Positions 10,751-18,894 of a stretch of 64,000 bases of DNA are shown piece after piece. Location: NCBI RefSeq assembly GCF_002737755.1, contig NZ_PEGH01000004.1:62001-126000 (forward strand), given 5' to 3'. This DNA is from Caulobacter sp. BP25. Lineage in GTDB: Bacteria; Pseudomonadota; Alphaproteobacteria; Caulobacterales; Caulobacteraceae. The number at the start of each line of letters is the position of its first letter. The first letter of the stretch is position 1. Made by a program: the position numbers and the translations under genes. The notes below the pieces were generated by a model. That model was not told the origin of the DNA. It saw only the letters and a list, made by a program, of their open reading frames with translations, and did not search any database.

Positions 10751-12148
10751 ATGAGCTTGCCCAGCAAGGATATGATGGCCGCCATCGCCGTCACCCGTTT
10801 CGGTCTTGGCGCCCGCCCCGGGGAAATCGAGGCCGCCACGGCCGATCCGAAAGGCTTTCTGACCGCCCAGATCCGCCGCGAGGGCGCGGACCTGCCGCAG
10901 GATGGCGGAGAAACCTCGGCCCAGCGCTTCGAGGCGATGCGCGATTTCCAGCAGCAGCGGAAAACGGAGCGCGAGCAGAAGGACGGCGAGGCCGCCACAA
11001 AGACCCAGACCTTCAAGGACACACAGCGTGCGCTGCGCGACAAGATCGACGCCGATTTCCTGGCGCGAGCGCGGCTGGCGGCGGGCACGAACGCGGCCTT
11101 TTGCGAGCGATGGGCGCTGTTCTGGGCCAACCACTTCACCGTTTCGTCGACCAAGCAGATCACCTCGGTGCTGATCGGACCGTTCGAGCGCGAGGCGATC
11201 CGCCCCTACGTGTTCGGCAGTTTCGAGAACCTGCTGGTGGCGTCCTCGACCCACCCGGCCATGCTGACCTATCTGGATCAGGCTCAGTCGATCGGCCCCA
11301 ACAGTCGGGCTTCGGGCGCCGCAGCGCGGCGCGGGAACGGCAAGGCCGGCTTGAACGAGAACCTGGCGCGCGAAATCCTGGAACTGCACACGGTCGGCGT
11401 CGACGCCGGCTACCGCCAAGCCGACGTCACCGAATTCGCGCGCGCACTGACCGGCTTCTCGATCGGCCGCGACCCCGAGGACCGCGCGGGACAGTATGTG
11501 TTCCGCGAAAACGCCCATGAGCCGGGCGCGCGCACGATCATGGGCCGCCACTATGGACAGCAGGGCCTGAAGCAAGGGCTGGCCGTGCTGAGCGACCTCG
11601 CCGCCCATCCCGATACGGCCCGCCACATCTGCGGCAAGATCGCTCGCCACTTCGTCTCGGACACGCCGCCCTCTTCCCTGACCGAGCGGCTAGAGCAGCG
11701 TTGGATGGAGACCGGTGGAGACCTCGCCAAGGTCGCCAAGGCGCTGATCGACAGCCCCGAGGCCTGGGCCCCGACGCCGGCCAAGCTCAAGACGCCCTAC
11801 GAGTATACGCTGTCGACCTGGCGGCTGATCGGAGCCGAGCCCTCGGCGATCGAGCGCCTGGCGCCGATCCTGACCGGCCTTGGCCAAAAACCGTTCTCGG
11901 CCCCCTCCCCCAAGGGCTGGCCCGACGACGCCCAGACCTGGGCCGCGCCGGACGCCTTGATCAAGCGAATGCAGTGGGCGCAAGGCTTCGCCGCCGCCAT
12001 CGCCGACCGCTCCGATCCAAACGCCTTGGCGGTTCAGGCTTTGGGCGCACGCCTGACGCCCGCCGTCGCCAAGGCTGTCTCGCGGGCCGAGACCCGCCGC
12101 GAAGCCTTCGCCCTTCTCGTGATGAGCCCGGAGTTCCAACGCCGATGA
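10751..12148 (+). CDS. DUF1800 domain protein
   Basis: A 465-residue protein of the DUF1800 family, with the typical N-terminal RFGLGARPGE motif (about 17-26), the WANHF block near residue 123, NENLAREILELHTVGV near residue 205, and the FALLVMSPEFQRR C-terminus. An ATG at 10712 is in frame, but AAGGGAGAG at 10736-10743 lies seven bases before ATG 10751, so the later start is chosen. The family usually occurs beside DUF1501 genes, as here, where stop and start overlap as ATGA. Biochemical function is unknown. Confidence 0.85.
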   Translation: MSLPSKDMMAAIAVTRFGLGARPGEIEAATADPKGFLTAQIRREGADLPQDGGETSAQRFEAMRDFQQQRKTEREQKDGEAATKTQTFKDTQRALRDKIDADFLARARLAAGTNAAFCERWALFWANHFTVSSTKQITSVLIGPFEREAIRPYVFGSFENLLVASSTHPAMLTYLDQAQSIGPNSRASGAAARRGNGKAGLNENLAREILELHTVGVDAGYRQADVTEFARALTGFSIGRDPEDRAGQYVFRENAHEPGARTIMGRHYGQQGLKQGLAVLSDLAAHPDTARHICGKIARHFVSDTPPSSLTERLEQRWMETGGDLAKVAKALIDSPEAWAPTPAKLKTPYEYTLSTWRLIGAEPSAIERLAPILTGLGQKPFSAPSPKGWPDDAQTWAAPDALIKRMQWAQGFAAAIADRSDPNALAVQALGARLTPAVAKAVSRAETRREAFALLVMSPEFQRR

Positions 12149-13368
12149 ACGCTCCGCTGAACCGCCGCGCGCTGCTGGGCCTGGGCGCTGGCCTGGGCAT
12201 CGGCGTCACCTTCCTGGGCGGCCAGGCCTTCGCCGCCTCCGAAGGCGATCTGGCAAAGAAGAAACTGGTCGTCGTCATCTGCCGGGGTGGCATGGACGGC
12301 CTGTCCGTCTCGCCTCCGGTCGGCGACCGCGACTATGCGGGTCTGCGCGGCTCCATCGCGTTCAAACCCGAGGAGGTGCTGAAGCTTAACGGCGTATTCG
12401 GCCTGCATCCGCAGCTTTCGACCGTCCACGCCCTGGCCATGAAGGGCCAAGCCCGTATCGCCCCGGCCATCGCCAGCCCCGACCGCGCGCGCTCGCACTT
12501 TGAAGCTCAGGACGTGCTGGAGACCGGCGCGGCGGGCGTCTACGGCGCCGACACAGGCTGGCTGAACCGGACGCTGGAGGTCCTGGCGCCGATCCGCCCT
12601 GTCGAAGGCCTGTCGGTCGGAACCACCGCCCCCCTGATCCTGCGCGGCAAGGTGCAGGCGGCCAGTTGGTCTCCGGGCAAGGGCGTCGATGAAAGCGCCC
12701 GCCTGCCGACCCTGCTGCAGGACCTTTACAAGACCGATCCGCTGCTGGGGCCGGCCTTCGCCAGCGGATTGGAGACCGAGGCCATGGCCCAGCAGGCCAT
12801 CACCGCCATGGCGGCGACGTCGACGATGAACATGGGCGCCGCCGACGGCCAGAAGCGGCGGGGCGACGAGACCGCGCGCAAGCTGGGCTCGACCCTGGGC
12901 GGCTTCATGATTCAGCCCGGCGGGCCGCAGATCGCCGCCATCTCGCTGGACGGCTTCGACACCCACGCCGGCCAGCCCGGCCAGATCGCCACGCGCCTGT
13001 CCTATCTGGACGCGGTGCTGGACGGCCTGCACACGGGCCTGGGCGCCGAATGGAAGAACACAGTGGTGATGGCCGTCACCGAGTTTGGCCGCACCGCGCG
13101 GGTCAACGGCACCGGCGGCACCGACCACGGCACGGCGTCCACCGGCCTGATCCTGGGCGGCGCGCTCAAGCCGGGCGGCATCGTCGGCGACTGGCCGGGC
13201 CTTGCTCAAAACGCCCTCTTCGAGAACCGCGACACTGCCCCGACACTGGACATGCGCGCCCTCTTTAAGGGCGTGCTGACCGAGCACATGGGCGTCGACC
13301 GCGCCCTGCTGGAGACCAAGGTGTTTCCAGACAGCAAGACCGCCAAGCCGTTGATCGGCTTGGTGTAA
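12145..13368 (+). CDS. DUF1501 domain protein, predicted Tat substrate
   Basis: A 407-residue DUF1501 (sulfatase-like fold) protein. The N-terminus NRRALLGLGAGLG followed by a hydrophobic run to QAFA is a twin-arginine signal peptide, so export in folded form is predicted. Typical blocks are VVVICRGGMDGLS, the DRARSHFEAQDV block and TEFGRTARVNGTGGTDHGTA. Its start overlaps the DUF1800 stop by four bases, so the two are translationally coupled and probably work together in the envelope. The role is unknown. Confidence 0.85.
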   Translation: MNAPLNRRALLGLGAGLGIGVTFLGGQAFAASEGDLAKKKLVVVICRGGMDGLSVSPPVGDRDYAGLRGSIAFKPEEVLKLNGVFGLHPQLSTVHALAMKGQARIAPAIASPDRARSHFEAQDVLETGAAGVYGADTGWLNRTLEVLAPIRPVEGLSVGTTAPLILRGKVQAASWSPGKGVDESARLPTLLQDLYKTDPLLGPAFASGLETEAMAQQAITAMAATSTMNMGAADGQKRRGDETARKLGSTLGGFMIQPGGPQIAAISLDGFDTHAGQPGQIATRLSYLDAVLDGLHTGLGAEWKNTVVMAVTEFGRTARVNGTGGTDHGTASTGLILGGALKPGGIVGDWPGLAQNALFENRDTAPTLDMRALFKGVLTEHMGVDRALLETKVFPDSKTAKPLIGLV

Positions 13369-13427
13369 AGACCGCCTCTCAAGGCGGAAGGCCGCGCGCG
13401 CCCCCAAAAAGCGCGGTCTGGTGGGGG

Positions 13428-13458
13428 ACCAAGCGGCGCTGCGTTAGCGCCGCTTGGT
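13428..13458. terminator. Perfect hairpin between convergent genes
   Basis: A 13-bp perfect stem ACCAAGCGGCGCT / AGCGCCGCTTGGT with a five-base loop. The minus-strand pseudouridine synthase stop codon (13444-13446) lies in the loop. It sits between convergent genes and could end transcription in both directions, although neither side has a strong T-run. Confidence 0.5.
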
Positions 13459-14442
13459 CTGACGCCGCGCGAAGGGCTCTGCCTCGGCCTCGTCTTCCGA
13501 AAAGCCGAACTTGCGGAAACCTTCCTTCATCTCCGGGCTCAGCGGCGCTTCGATGTGCAGCATCCCGGCCGAGGGGTGCGGCAGCAGGATCGAGCGGGCG
13601 TGCAATTGCAGCTTCAAGCCTTCGGACAGGGGCGCGGACTTGTCGTCGCCGTACTTGGGGTCCCCAAGGATCGGGTGGCCCATGGCCTTCATGTGGGCGC
13701 GCAGCTGGTGGGTGCGGCCGGTGTGCGGGCGCAGCGCCATCCAGGTCACGCGCGGGCCGGCGCGGCTGATGGTGACGAATTCGGTCTCGGCTGGCTGGGC
13801 GTCCGGGTCCTTGGGCTGAGCGGGCACGACCAGTTCGCGGTCGCCGACCCCACGCTTGGCCAGGTGCAGCTCCATCACGCCCTCGGTCGGGTGCGGGTTG
13901 CCCGCGACGATGGCCCAGTAGGTCTTCTGCGCCTTGCGCTTGGCGAAGGCGCCCGACAGGCGCGCCGCAGCGCTAGGCGTCTTGCCCAGCAACAGTACGC
14001 CGGAGGTGTCGCGGTCCAGGCGGTGGACCAGACGCGGGCGATCGACGCCCTCGCCCCAAGCGCTGAGCAGCTTGTCGACATGCTTGGTGGTCTTGGTGCC
14101 GCCCTGCACGGCCAGGCCGGCGGGCTTGTTCAGCGCCAGGACCTCCTCGTCCTCGTACAGCACGAGCGACTTGGCGTAGGCGACGTCGCGCGCCGACAGC
14201 TTGTTCTTGTCGGCCGGATCGGGCGCGTCGGGCAGCGGCGGCACGCGGATCTGGCTGCCGGCCGCCAGCTTGGTGTCAGCCTTGGCGCGCGAGCCGTCGA
14301 CCCGCACCTGGCCCGAGCGGAACAGCTTGTTGAGCTGGATATGGTTCAGGTGCGGCCAGCGCCGCTTGAACCAGCGATCCAGGCGCACCCCGTCCTCGCC
14401 GGCGTCGACATAAAGGGTGCGGACTTCCTTGGTGGTGCTCAT
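13444..14442 (-). CDS. RluA-family 23S rRNA pseudouridine synthase (RluC-type)
   Basis: Isomerises specific uridines of rRNA to pseudouridine. The 332-residue product has an N-terminal S4 RNA-binding domain (RLDRWFKRRWPHLNHIQLNKL, roughly 19-39) and the catalytic motif RLVHRLDRDTSGVLLLGKT with the active-site aspartate, followed by PHTGRTHQLRAHM. The frame is open further upstream, but ATG 14442 overlaps the crcB stop as ATGA and begins the conserved domain. This S4-plus-catalytic layout fits RluC/RluD; the exact target uridine cannot be read from sequence. Confidence 0.9.
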   Translation of the reverse strand: MSTTKEVRTLYVDAGEDGVRLDRWFKRRWPHLNHIQLNKLFRSGQVRVDGSRAKADTKLAAGSQIRVPPLPDAPDPADKNKLSARDVAYAKSLVLYEDEEVLALNKPAGLAVQGGTKTTKHVDKLLSAWGEGVDRPRLVHRLDRDTSGVLLLGKTPSAAARLSGAFAKRKAQKTYWAIVAGNPHPTEGVMELHLAKRGVGDRELVVPAQPKDPDAQPAETEFVTISRAGPRVTWMALRPHTGRTHQLRAHMKAMGHPILGDPKYGDDKSAPLSEGLKLQLHARSILLPHPSAGMLHIEAPLSPEMKEGFRKFGFSEDEAEAEPFARRQTKRR

Positions 14443-14822
14443 GCGAAGATCCTGCGGGCGATCAGAAGGCCCGCGAAAAGGGCCGCCACGGACAGAAGCA
14501 CGCTGGCGGCGGAATAGGAAAAGGCCTGCAGATAGGCGCGCTTCTGAATCATCAGCGCGGTCTCCAGGGAGAAGGACGAGAAGGTGGTGAAGCCACCCAG
14601 AACACCGACGCCCAGCAGCACCCGCCACTGCTCGCTCGAAGCGGCCCCGCGATGCGCCAGCCAGGAGGCCAGGCAACCCATCAGGAACCCGCCGACAACG
14701 TTCACGGTGAAGGTTCCGTACGGCCAACCGGGGCCCATCACCCGTAAAGCGCCCACCCCTACAAGGTAACGCGCGACCGAGCCGACGGCCCCGCCGGCGG
14801 CCACGAGAAGCAGTTTGTTCAT
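14439..14822 (-). CDS. crcB: Fluoride channel Fluc/CrcB
   Basis: A 127-residue, four-helix inner-membrane protein that exports fluoride as a dimer. Family markers are GGAVGSVARYLV near the N-terminus, GTFTVNVVGGFLMG (with the pore Asn) and GVLGGFTTFSSFSLE. It is first in an apparent two-gene unit, overlapping the pseudouridine synthase start by four bases. I looked upstream for a fluoride riboswitch and saw none. Confidence 0.93.
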   Translation of the reverse strand: MNKLLLVAAGGAVGSVARYLVGVGALRVMGPGWPYGTFTVNVVGGFLMGCLASWLAHRGAASSEQWRVLLGVGVLGGFTTFSSFSLETALMIQKRAYLQAFSYSAASVLLSVAALFAGLLIARRIFA

Positions 14823-14912
14823 GAAAGTCTTATGCTCCGAGCCGCCCGCAACGCCAAGCTCTCAAGATTGTTCCCTTGATTTTCAGCGATTTCTTTCAAG
14901 GTAAACAACTCC

Positions 14913-14939
14913 GGAAACCCTTTTTCATTACCACTCGTT
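14913..14939 (+). promoter_or_regulatory. Candidate EcfG/SigT-type promoter
   Basis: GGAAA (14913-14917), an 18-base spacer and CGTT (14936-14939) resemble the general-stress ECF consensus of alphaproteobacteria (GGAAC, 16-19 bases, CGTT). A start near 14947 would give a leader of about 40 bases before ATG 14987. It differs from consensus at one base, so it is only a candidate. Confidence 0.3.
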
Positions 14940-14986
14940 AAGCGCGTGGACGGCACTTTGTCGCGGTATTTTTAAAGTGCAGAGCC

Positions 14987-16216
14987 ATGTCCCGCCCACT
15001 CCCGACCTTCGACGCGACCGAACGCGTGGCCCTCCCCGGGCCGGTGCTTCAGCGCCTCGCTGGCACGGACCTGGTGGCGCGCGGCTCGGTCAACGTCATC
15101 AGCGTCAAGACCATCCGCATGTGGGCTGGCGACTGGTGGGCCCAGAAGCGGACCGACGTCTGGACCTATGTCGAGCGCAAGCTGGCCGAGCATCTGGACC
15201 GCAACGACCTGCGCGCGCGGATCTCGGAAAGTGAGTTCCTGATCGCCACGCACCACGAGCACGGCCTGGCCGCGCAGGCGACCAGCGTGCGGATTCTCGA
15301 GGACGTGCTGACCCACCTGCTGGGCGCGGCTGACCCGGCGGACTTGGGCATCCGCGCGGTTATCGGCGTCGAGAGCGGCCAGGCGGTCTGCAAGCGCATC
15401 GACCCGACCGTCATTCTGGCGGCCCGCGCGCGCCGGGACTCCGAGCGCTCGCCCGTCCGCATCACCGTAGACCCGGCCGACGAGGCCCGCCGCACGCCGG
15501 TGGCCTTCACCACAGCAGCCGGCGCTGCGCTGCGCGTGGACTTCACGCTTGAGCATGTGGTCAACCTGCGCCGCAACATCACCACGGCCGTGCGCATCGA
15601 ACCGATGGTCACGCATCTGGCCAGCGGTCGCCAGGCCTCGGCGCGCGCGCTGACCAAGCTGTCGGATCGCGACGTCGCCTTCATCGACGAGTCGACCCTG
15701 AAGTACGCGGCGGTCTTCGCCCGCTCGACCCAGGGGCCGCACACGCCCGAACTGATCCTACCCGCCTCTTTCCGCACGCTAGGCACGCAACGCGGTCGCG
15801 ATCTGCTGACGGGCACCGCAGGCCTGTCGCTGGGTCTGCTGCGCGGCGGGATCATGATCGAGCTGGTCGACGTCACCCGCGGCACGCCCGCCGGCCGTCT
15901 TCTGGAAGTCGTCGGCCTGCTGCGGGCGCTGACCCACGGCGTGATCGCCCGCGTGCCGCCCGACCGGGAAGCCCTGCGCGTGCTACGCGACGCGCGCCTG
16001 GCCGGCCTGGCGCTCGACGCCTCCGATCTCAACGGCGAGGCCGCCAAGATCGCCATGGACATCATGGCCTTTGGCCGCGACTCCCGCGGCCTGGCCGCCA
16101 CCACGATCCTGCAAGGTCTTCCGGCCGAGGGCTATTTCGCGGCGGCCGAGACCGCCGGCCTCAGCCACGCCTCGCTGCGCGCGACCTATCCGCTGGGAAA
16201 GCAGGTCGCGGCCTAA
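14987..16216 (+). CDS. Uncharacterised protein, possible degenerate GGDEF/EAL-like
   Basis: A 409-residue protein that I cannot name with confidence. Around residues 73-105, RARISESEFLIATHH followed by a helical RILEDVLTHLLG resembles the RxGGDEF strand-turn-strand and the helix after it, with SESEF in place of GGDEF. The second half (FTLEHVVNLRRN, IMIELVDV, DARLAGLALDASDL) follows the order of EAL-domain strands without EAL, DDFG or other catalytic residues. If real, it would be a catalytically dead c-di-GMP-type scaffold. No signal peptide or membrane segment is visible. It is preceded by a possible stress promoter and ends five bases from the convergent lipoprotein gene. Confidence 0.55.
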   Translation: MSRPLPTFDATERVALPGPVLQRLAGTDLVARGSVNVISVKTIRMWAGDWWAQKRTDVWTYVERKLAEHLDRNDLRARISESEFLIATHHEHGLAAQATSVRILEDVLTHLLGAADPADLGIRAVIGVESGQAVCKRIDPTVILAARARRDSERSPVRITVDPADEARRTPVAFTTAAGAALRVDFTLEHVVNLRRNITTAVRIEPMVTHLASGRQASARALTKLSDRDVAFIDESTLKYAAVFARSTQGPHTPELILPASFRTLGTQRGRDLLTGTAGLSLGLLRGGIMIELVDVTRGTPAGRLLEVVGLLRALTHGVIARVPPDREALRVLRDARLAGLALDASDLNGEAAKIAMDIMAFGRDSRGLAATTILQGLPAEGYFAAAETAGLSHASLRATYPLGKQVAA

Positions 16217-16220
16217 GCCG

Positions 16221-16730
16221 CTAGATTCGACCGCGTCCGTAGCCGATCGTCTTGACGATCTCGCGCGCGTCATAGGCGTCGCGGTCGCGCGGCGTCGGCC
16301 CCTTGCCGAACACCACCTCGATCGACTGGGCGAATGACGGCCCAGGGCCGAGGTCGAAGCTCGTTCCCACGCCCACGCCAACGCTGGTATGGCGGCCGAA
16401 GCTGGCCGAGCCGCCGCCGACCGACATGCGGGGACCACGGTCATAGCCGGACGCGGACGTCGAGCGATACGCGACCCGGAACCAGTCGTATCCGTCGCCC
16501 AGCGCCAGCTCGGCCGCGCGCAACAGGGCGTAGTCGGCGATCTGAGCCTCTGGCGCGCCAGGCCCGCCCTGGAACGTAACGCGGTAGCGCCCCGCCTCCA
16601 GGCGATATTCAGAATAGCCGACGTCATTGGGCGCGCCGGCCTGGGCGCGATAGACGGTGGGCGCGCTGGCGCAGGCGGTCAGCATCAATCCCGACAGGAC
16701 GGCGGCGACGAGCGGCTTGGCGATCTTCAT
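16221..16730 (-). CDS. CC0125/CC1285-type lipoprotein
   Basis: A 169-residue predicted lipoprotein. A signal peptide ends in the lipobox LTAC at residues 17-20. The mature part has the YRLEAGRYRVTFQG and ALLRAAELALGDGYDWF patterns I associate with the CC0125/CC1285 family of Caulobacter lipoproteins, then a Gly/Ser-rich loop. It should be anchored in the outer membrane, because the residue after Cys is Ala. Function is unknown. It ends five bases from the convergent gene at 14987 and lies 12 bases downstream of the pseudouridine synthase gene. Confidence 0.75.
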   Translation of the reverse strand: MKIAKPLVAAVLSGLMLTACASAPTVYRAQAGAPNDVGYSEYRLEAGRYRVTFQGGPGAPEAQIADYALLRAAELALGDGYDWFRVAYRSTSASGYDRGPRMSVGGGSASFGRHTSVGVGVGTSFDLGPGPSFAQSIEVVFGKGPTPRDRDAYDAREIVKTIGYGRGRI

Positions 16731-16742
16731 GGGCTTGCCTCT

Positions 16743-17558
16743 TCAGACCTGTTCAACGGCGTCCGACGCCGGCTGTTCCGGAATCGGCAAATCCAGGGCC
16801 TTGAGCATCGCGACAAAATCGGACGGAAGCGGGGCCATGATCTTGCGTTCGCCGCCCAGCGGATGCGGGAAGGTCAGCCTGGCCGCGTGCAGCATCAGGC
16901 GCGGCACGGCGACGCCGCCCAGCATCAGCGCCCCGCCGTAGCGGCTGTCGCCCGCCAGAGGGCGGCCGATCGAGGCCATGTGGACGCGAAGCTGGTGCAT
17001 GCGGCCGGTGTCCGGCGACAGCTCGACCAAGGCGGCCGTAGCGTTGGCCGCCAGGGTGCGATAGCGGCTGCGGGCGGTCTCGGCCTCCGGATGGTCGGGG
17101 GCGCAAACGCGCATATAGGCCTCGCGACCGATGGACTCGCGACGCAGCGGGCTGTCGATCATGCCGCCCTTGGGCTCGGGCGCGCCCGGCGCGACGATGG
17201 CGAGGTATGACTTTCGGAACCGCTTGGCCATCATGGCCTCGCCCAGGAAGGCCGCGCCCGGCTTGGTCTTGGCCGTCAGGATCACGCCAGAGGTGTCGCG
17301 GTCCAGCCGGTGGATCAGACGAGGCCGGGCCTTTCCCGGCTTGGCGAACGCCCACAAGAGGTCGTCCAGCGTATGGGCCTTGATCCGCCCGCCCTGGCTG
17401 GACAGGCCCGCCGGCTTATCGAGCGCGATGATCGCCTCGTCCTCGTACAGCACCCAAGATTGGGCCGCCGCGACCTCTTCCGGCGTCAGGGTGATCGGAC
17501 ACTCGACGGCCTTGGGCTTGGCGACGCCGGGCGGACGGCGGAATTTCGGAGTGCTCAT
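16743..17558 (-). CDS. RluA-family pseudouridine synthase
   Basis: A 271-residue RNA pseudouridine synthase with the catalytic motif RLIHRLDRDTSGVILTAKT around residue 98 and PDTGRMHQLRVHMASIGRP near residue 185. Unlike the one at 13444-14442 it has no N-terminal S4 domain, only a short basic N-terminus. Its start overlaps the rarA stop by four bases (17555-17558), so it is probably translated from the rarA transcript. The target RNA cannot be assigned. Confidence 0.88.
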   Translation of the reverse strand: MSTPKFRRPPGVAKPKAVECPITLTPEEVAAAQSWVLYEDEAIIALDKPAGLSSQGGRIKAHTLDDLLWAFAKPGKARPRLIHRLDRDTSGVILTAKTKPGAAFLGEAMMAKRFRKSYLAIVAPGAPEPKGGMIDSPLRRESIGREAYMRVCAPDHPEAETARSRYRTLAANATAALVELSPDTGRMHQLRVHMASIGRPLAGDSRYGGALMLGGVAVPRLMLHAARLTFPHPLGGERKIMAPLPSDFVAMLKALDLPIPEQPASDAVEQV

Positions 17559-18856
17559 TTGCCGTCCTTACGCACCTTGCCCCAGGCTTCCAAGCGCTCA
17601 CGCACCTTGGCCTCGGCGCCGACGGGCTTGGGCTCATAAAAGCGCCGACGCTCCATGCCGTCCGGGAAGTAGTTCTGGCCCGAGACGCCGCCCTCGACGT
17701 CATGGTCGTAGGCGTAGCCGTCGCCATAGCCCAGCGACTTCATCAGCTTGGTCGGGGCGTTGAGAATGTGCGACGGCGGCATCAGGCTGCCGGTCTCCTT
17801 GGCGGCGCGGCGGGCGGCCTTGTAGGCGACATAGACCGCGTTCGACTTGGGCGCGCTGGCCATGTGAACGACGGCCTGGGCCAGGGCCAGCTCGCCTTCC
17901 GGGCTCCCCAGGAAATCGTAGGCGTCCTTGGCCGCCGTGGTCAGCAGCAAGCTGAGCGGATCGGCCGCGCCAATGTCCTCGGAGGCCATCCGCACCAGGC
18001 GGCGGGCGATGAACAGCGGATCCTCCCCGCCCTCCAGCATCCGCGCCAGCCAGTACAGCGCCGCGTCCGGATCACTGCCGCGCACCGACTTGTGCAGAGC
18101 CGAGATGAGATTGTAGTGCTCCTCGCGGTCCTTGTCGTAGGCCGGGCGGCGCTTTTGCAGGAACTGGCCCAGCTGGGTCGGGTTCAGCGGGCTGTCGGTC
18201 CCGATCGAGAACAGCGTCTCGGCCAGGGTCAGCAGATAGCGGCCGTCGCCGTCGGCCATGGCCACCAAGCTCGACCTCGCCTCTGTGTCGATCGGCAATG
18301 GGCGGCTCTCAGCGGCCTCGGCGCGCTGGAGAAGCTGCTCCAGCGACTCCTCGGTCAGACGCTTGAGCACGAAGACCTGGCAGCGCGACAGCAAGGCGCC
18401 GTTCAGCTCGAACGACGGGTTCTCGGTCGTGGCGCCGACCAGGGTGACGATCCCCTCCTCCACGAACGGCAAAAAGCCGTCCTGCTGGGCGCGATTGAAG
18501 CGGTGGATCTCGTCGACGAACAGCAGGGTGCTCTGCCCCGCCATCCGGCGCGCGCGCGCCTGCTCGAAGGCCTTCTTCAGGTCGGCGACACCCGAGAACA
18601 CCGCCGAGATCTGCTGGAACTCATAGCCGCCGGCCTTGGCCAGCAGGCGGGCGATGGTGGTCTTGCCCGTGCCGGGCGGCCCCCACAGGATCATCGAGGC
18701 CAGGCGATGGGCCGCCGCCATCCGGCCGATGGGGCCTTCCGGCCCCAGCAGGTGCTGCTGGCCCACCACCTCGTCGAGGCTCTGGGGCCGAAGGCGATCG
18801 GCCAAGGGAGACGGCGCATGGGGCGTCAGGCCGGCGGCCTGGAAGAGATCGGACAT
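17555..18856 (-). CDS. rarA: Replication-associated recombination protein A (RarA/MgsA AAA ATPase)
   Basis: A 433-residue AAA+ ATPase related to clamp loaders and RuvB, acting at stalled replication forks. Visible are the DEVVGQQHLLGPEGPI start block, Walker A GPPGTGKTT near residue 59, Walker B LLFVDEIHRF, the sensor-1 region GATTENPSFE, and the C-terminal tetramerisation region with YKAARRAAKETGSLMPP and NAPTKLMKSLGYGDGYAYDHD. Length matches the family. The downstream pseudouridine synthase overlaps it by four bases. Confidence 0.95.
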   Translation of the reverse strand: MSDLFQAAGLTPHAPSPLADRLRPQSLDEVVGQQHLLGPEGPIGRMAAAHRLASMILWGPPGTGKTTIARLLAKAGGYEFQQISAVFSGVADLKKAFEQARARRMAGQSTLLFVDEIHRFNRAQQDGFLPFVEEGIVTLVGATTENPSFELNGALLSRCQVFVLKRLTEESLEQLLQRAEAAESRPLPIDTEARSSLVAMADGDGRYLLTLAETLFSIGTDSPLNPTQLGQFLQKRRPAYDKDREEHYNLISALHKSVRGSDPDAALYWLARMLEGGEDPLFIARRLVRMASEDIGAADPLSLLLTTAAKDAYDFLGSPEGELALAQAVVHMASAPKSNAVYVAYKAARRAAKETGSLMPPSHILNAPTKLMKSLGYGDGYAYDHDVEGGVSGQNYFPDGMERRRFYEPKPVGAEAKVRERLEAWGKVRKDGK

Positions 18857-18894
18857 GAGTCCGTTCTAGCAGGCCGGCGGCCTCGAACCCAAAT

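Noticed and set aside
14823..14986. Fluoride riboswitch before crcB
   Set aside because: I looked for the conserved pseudoknot pattern and did not see it; a covariance-model scan would be decisive.
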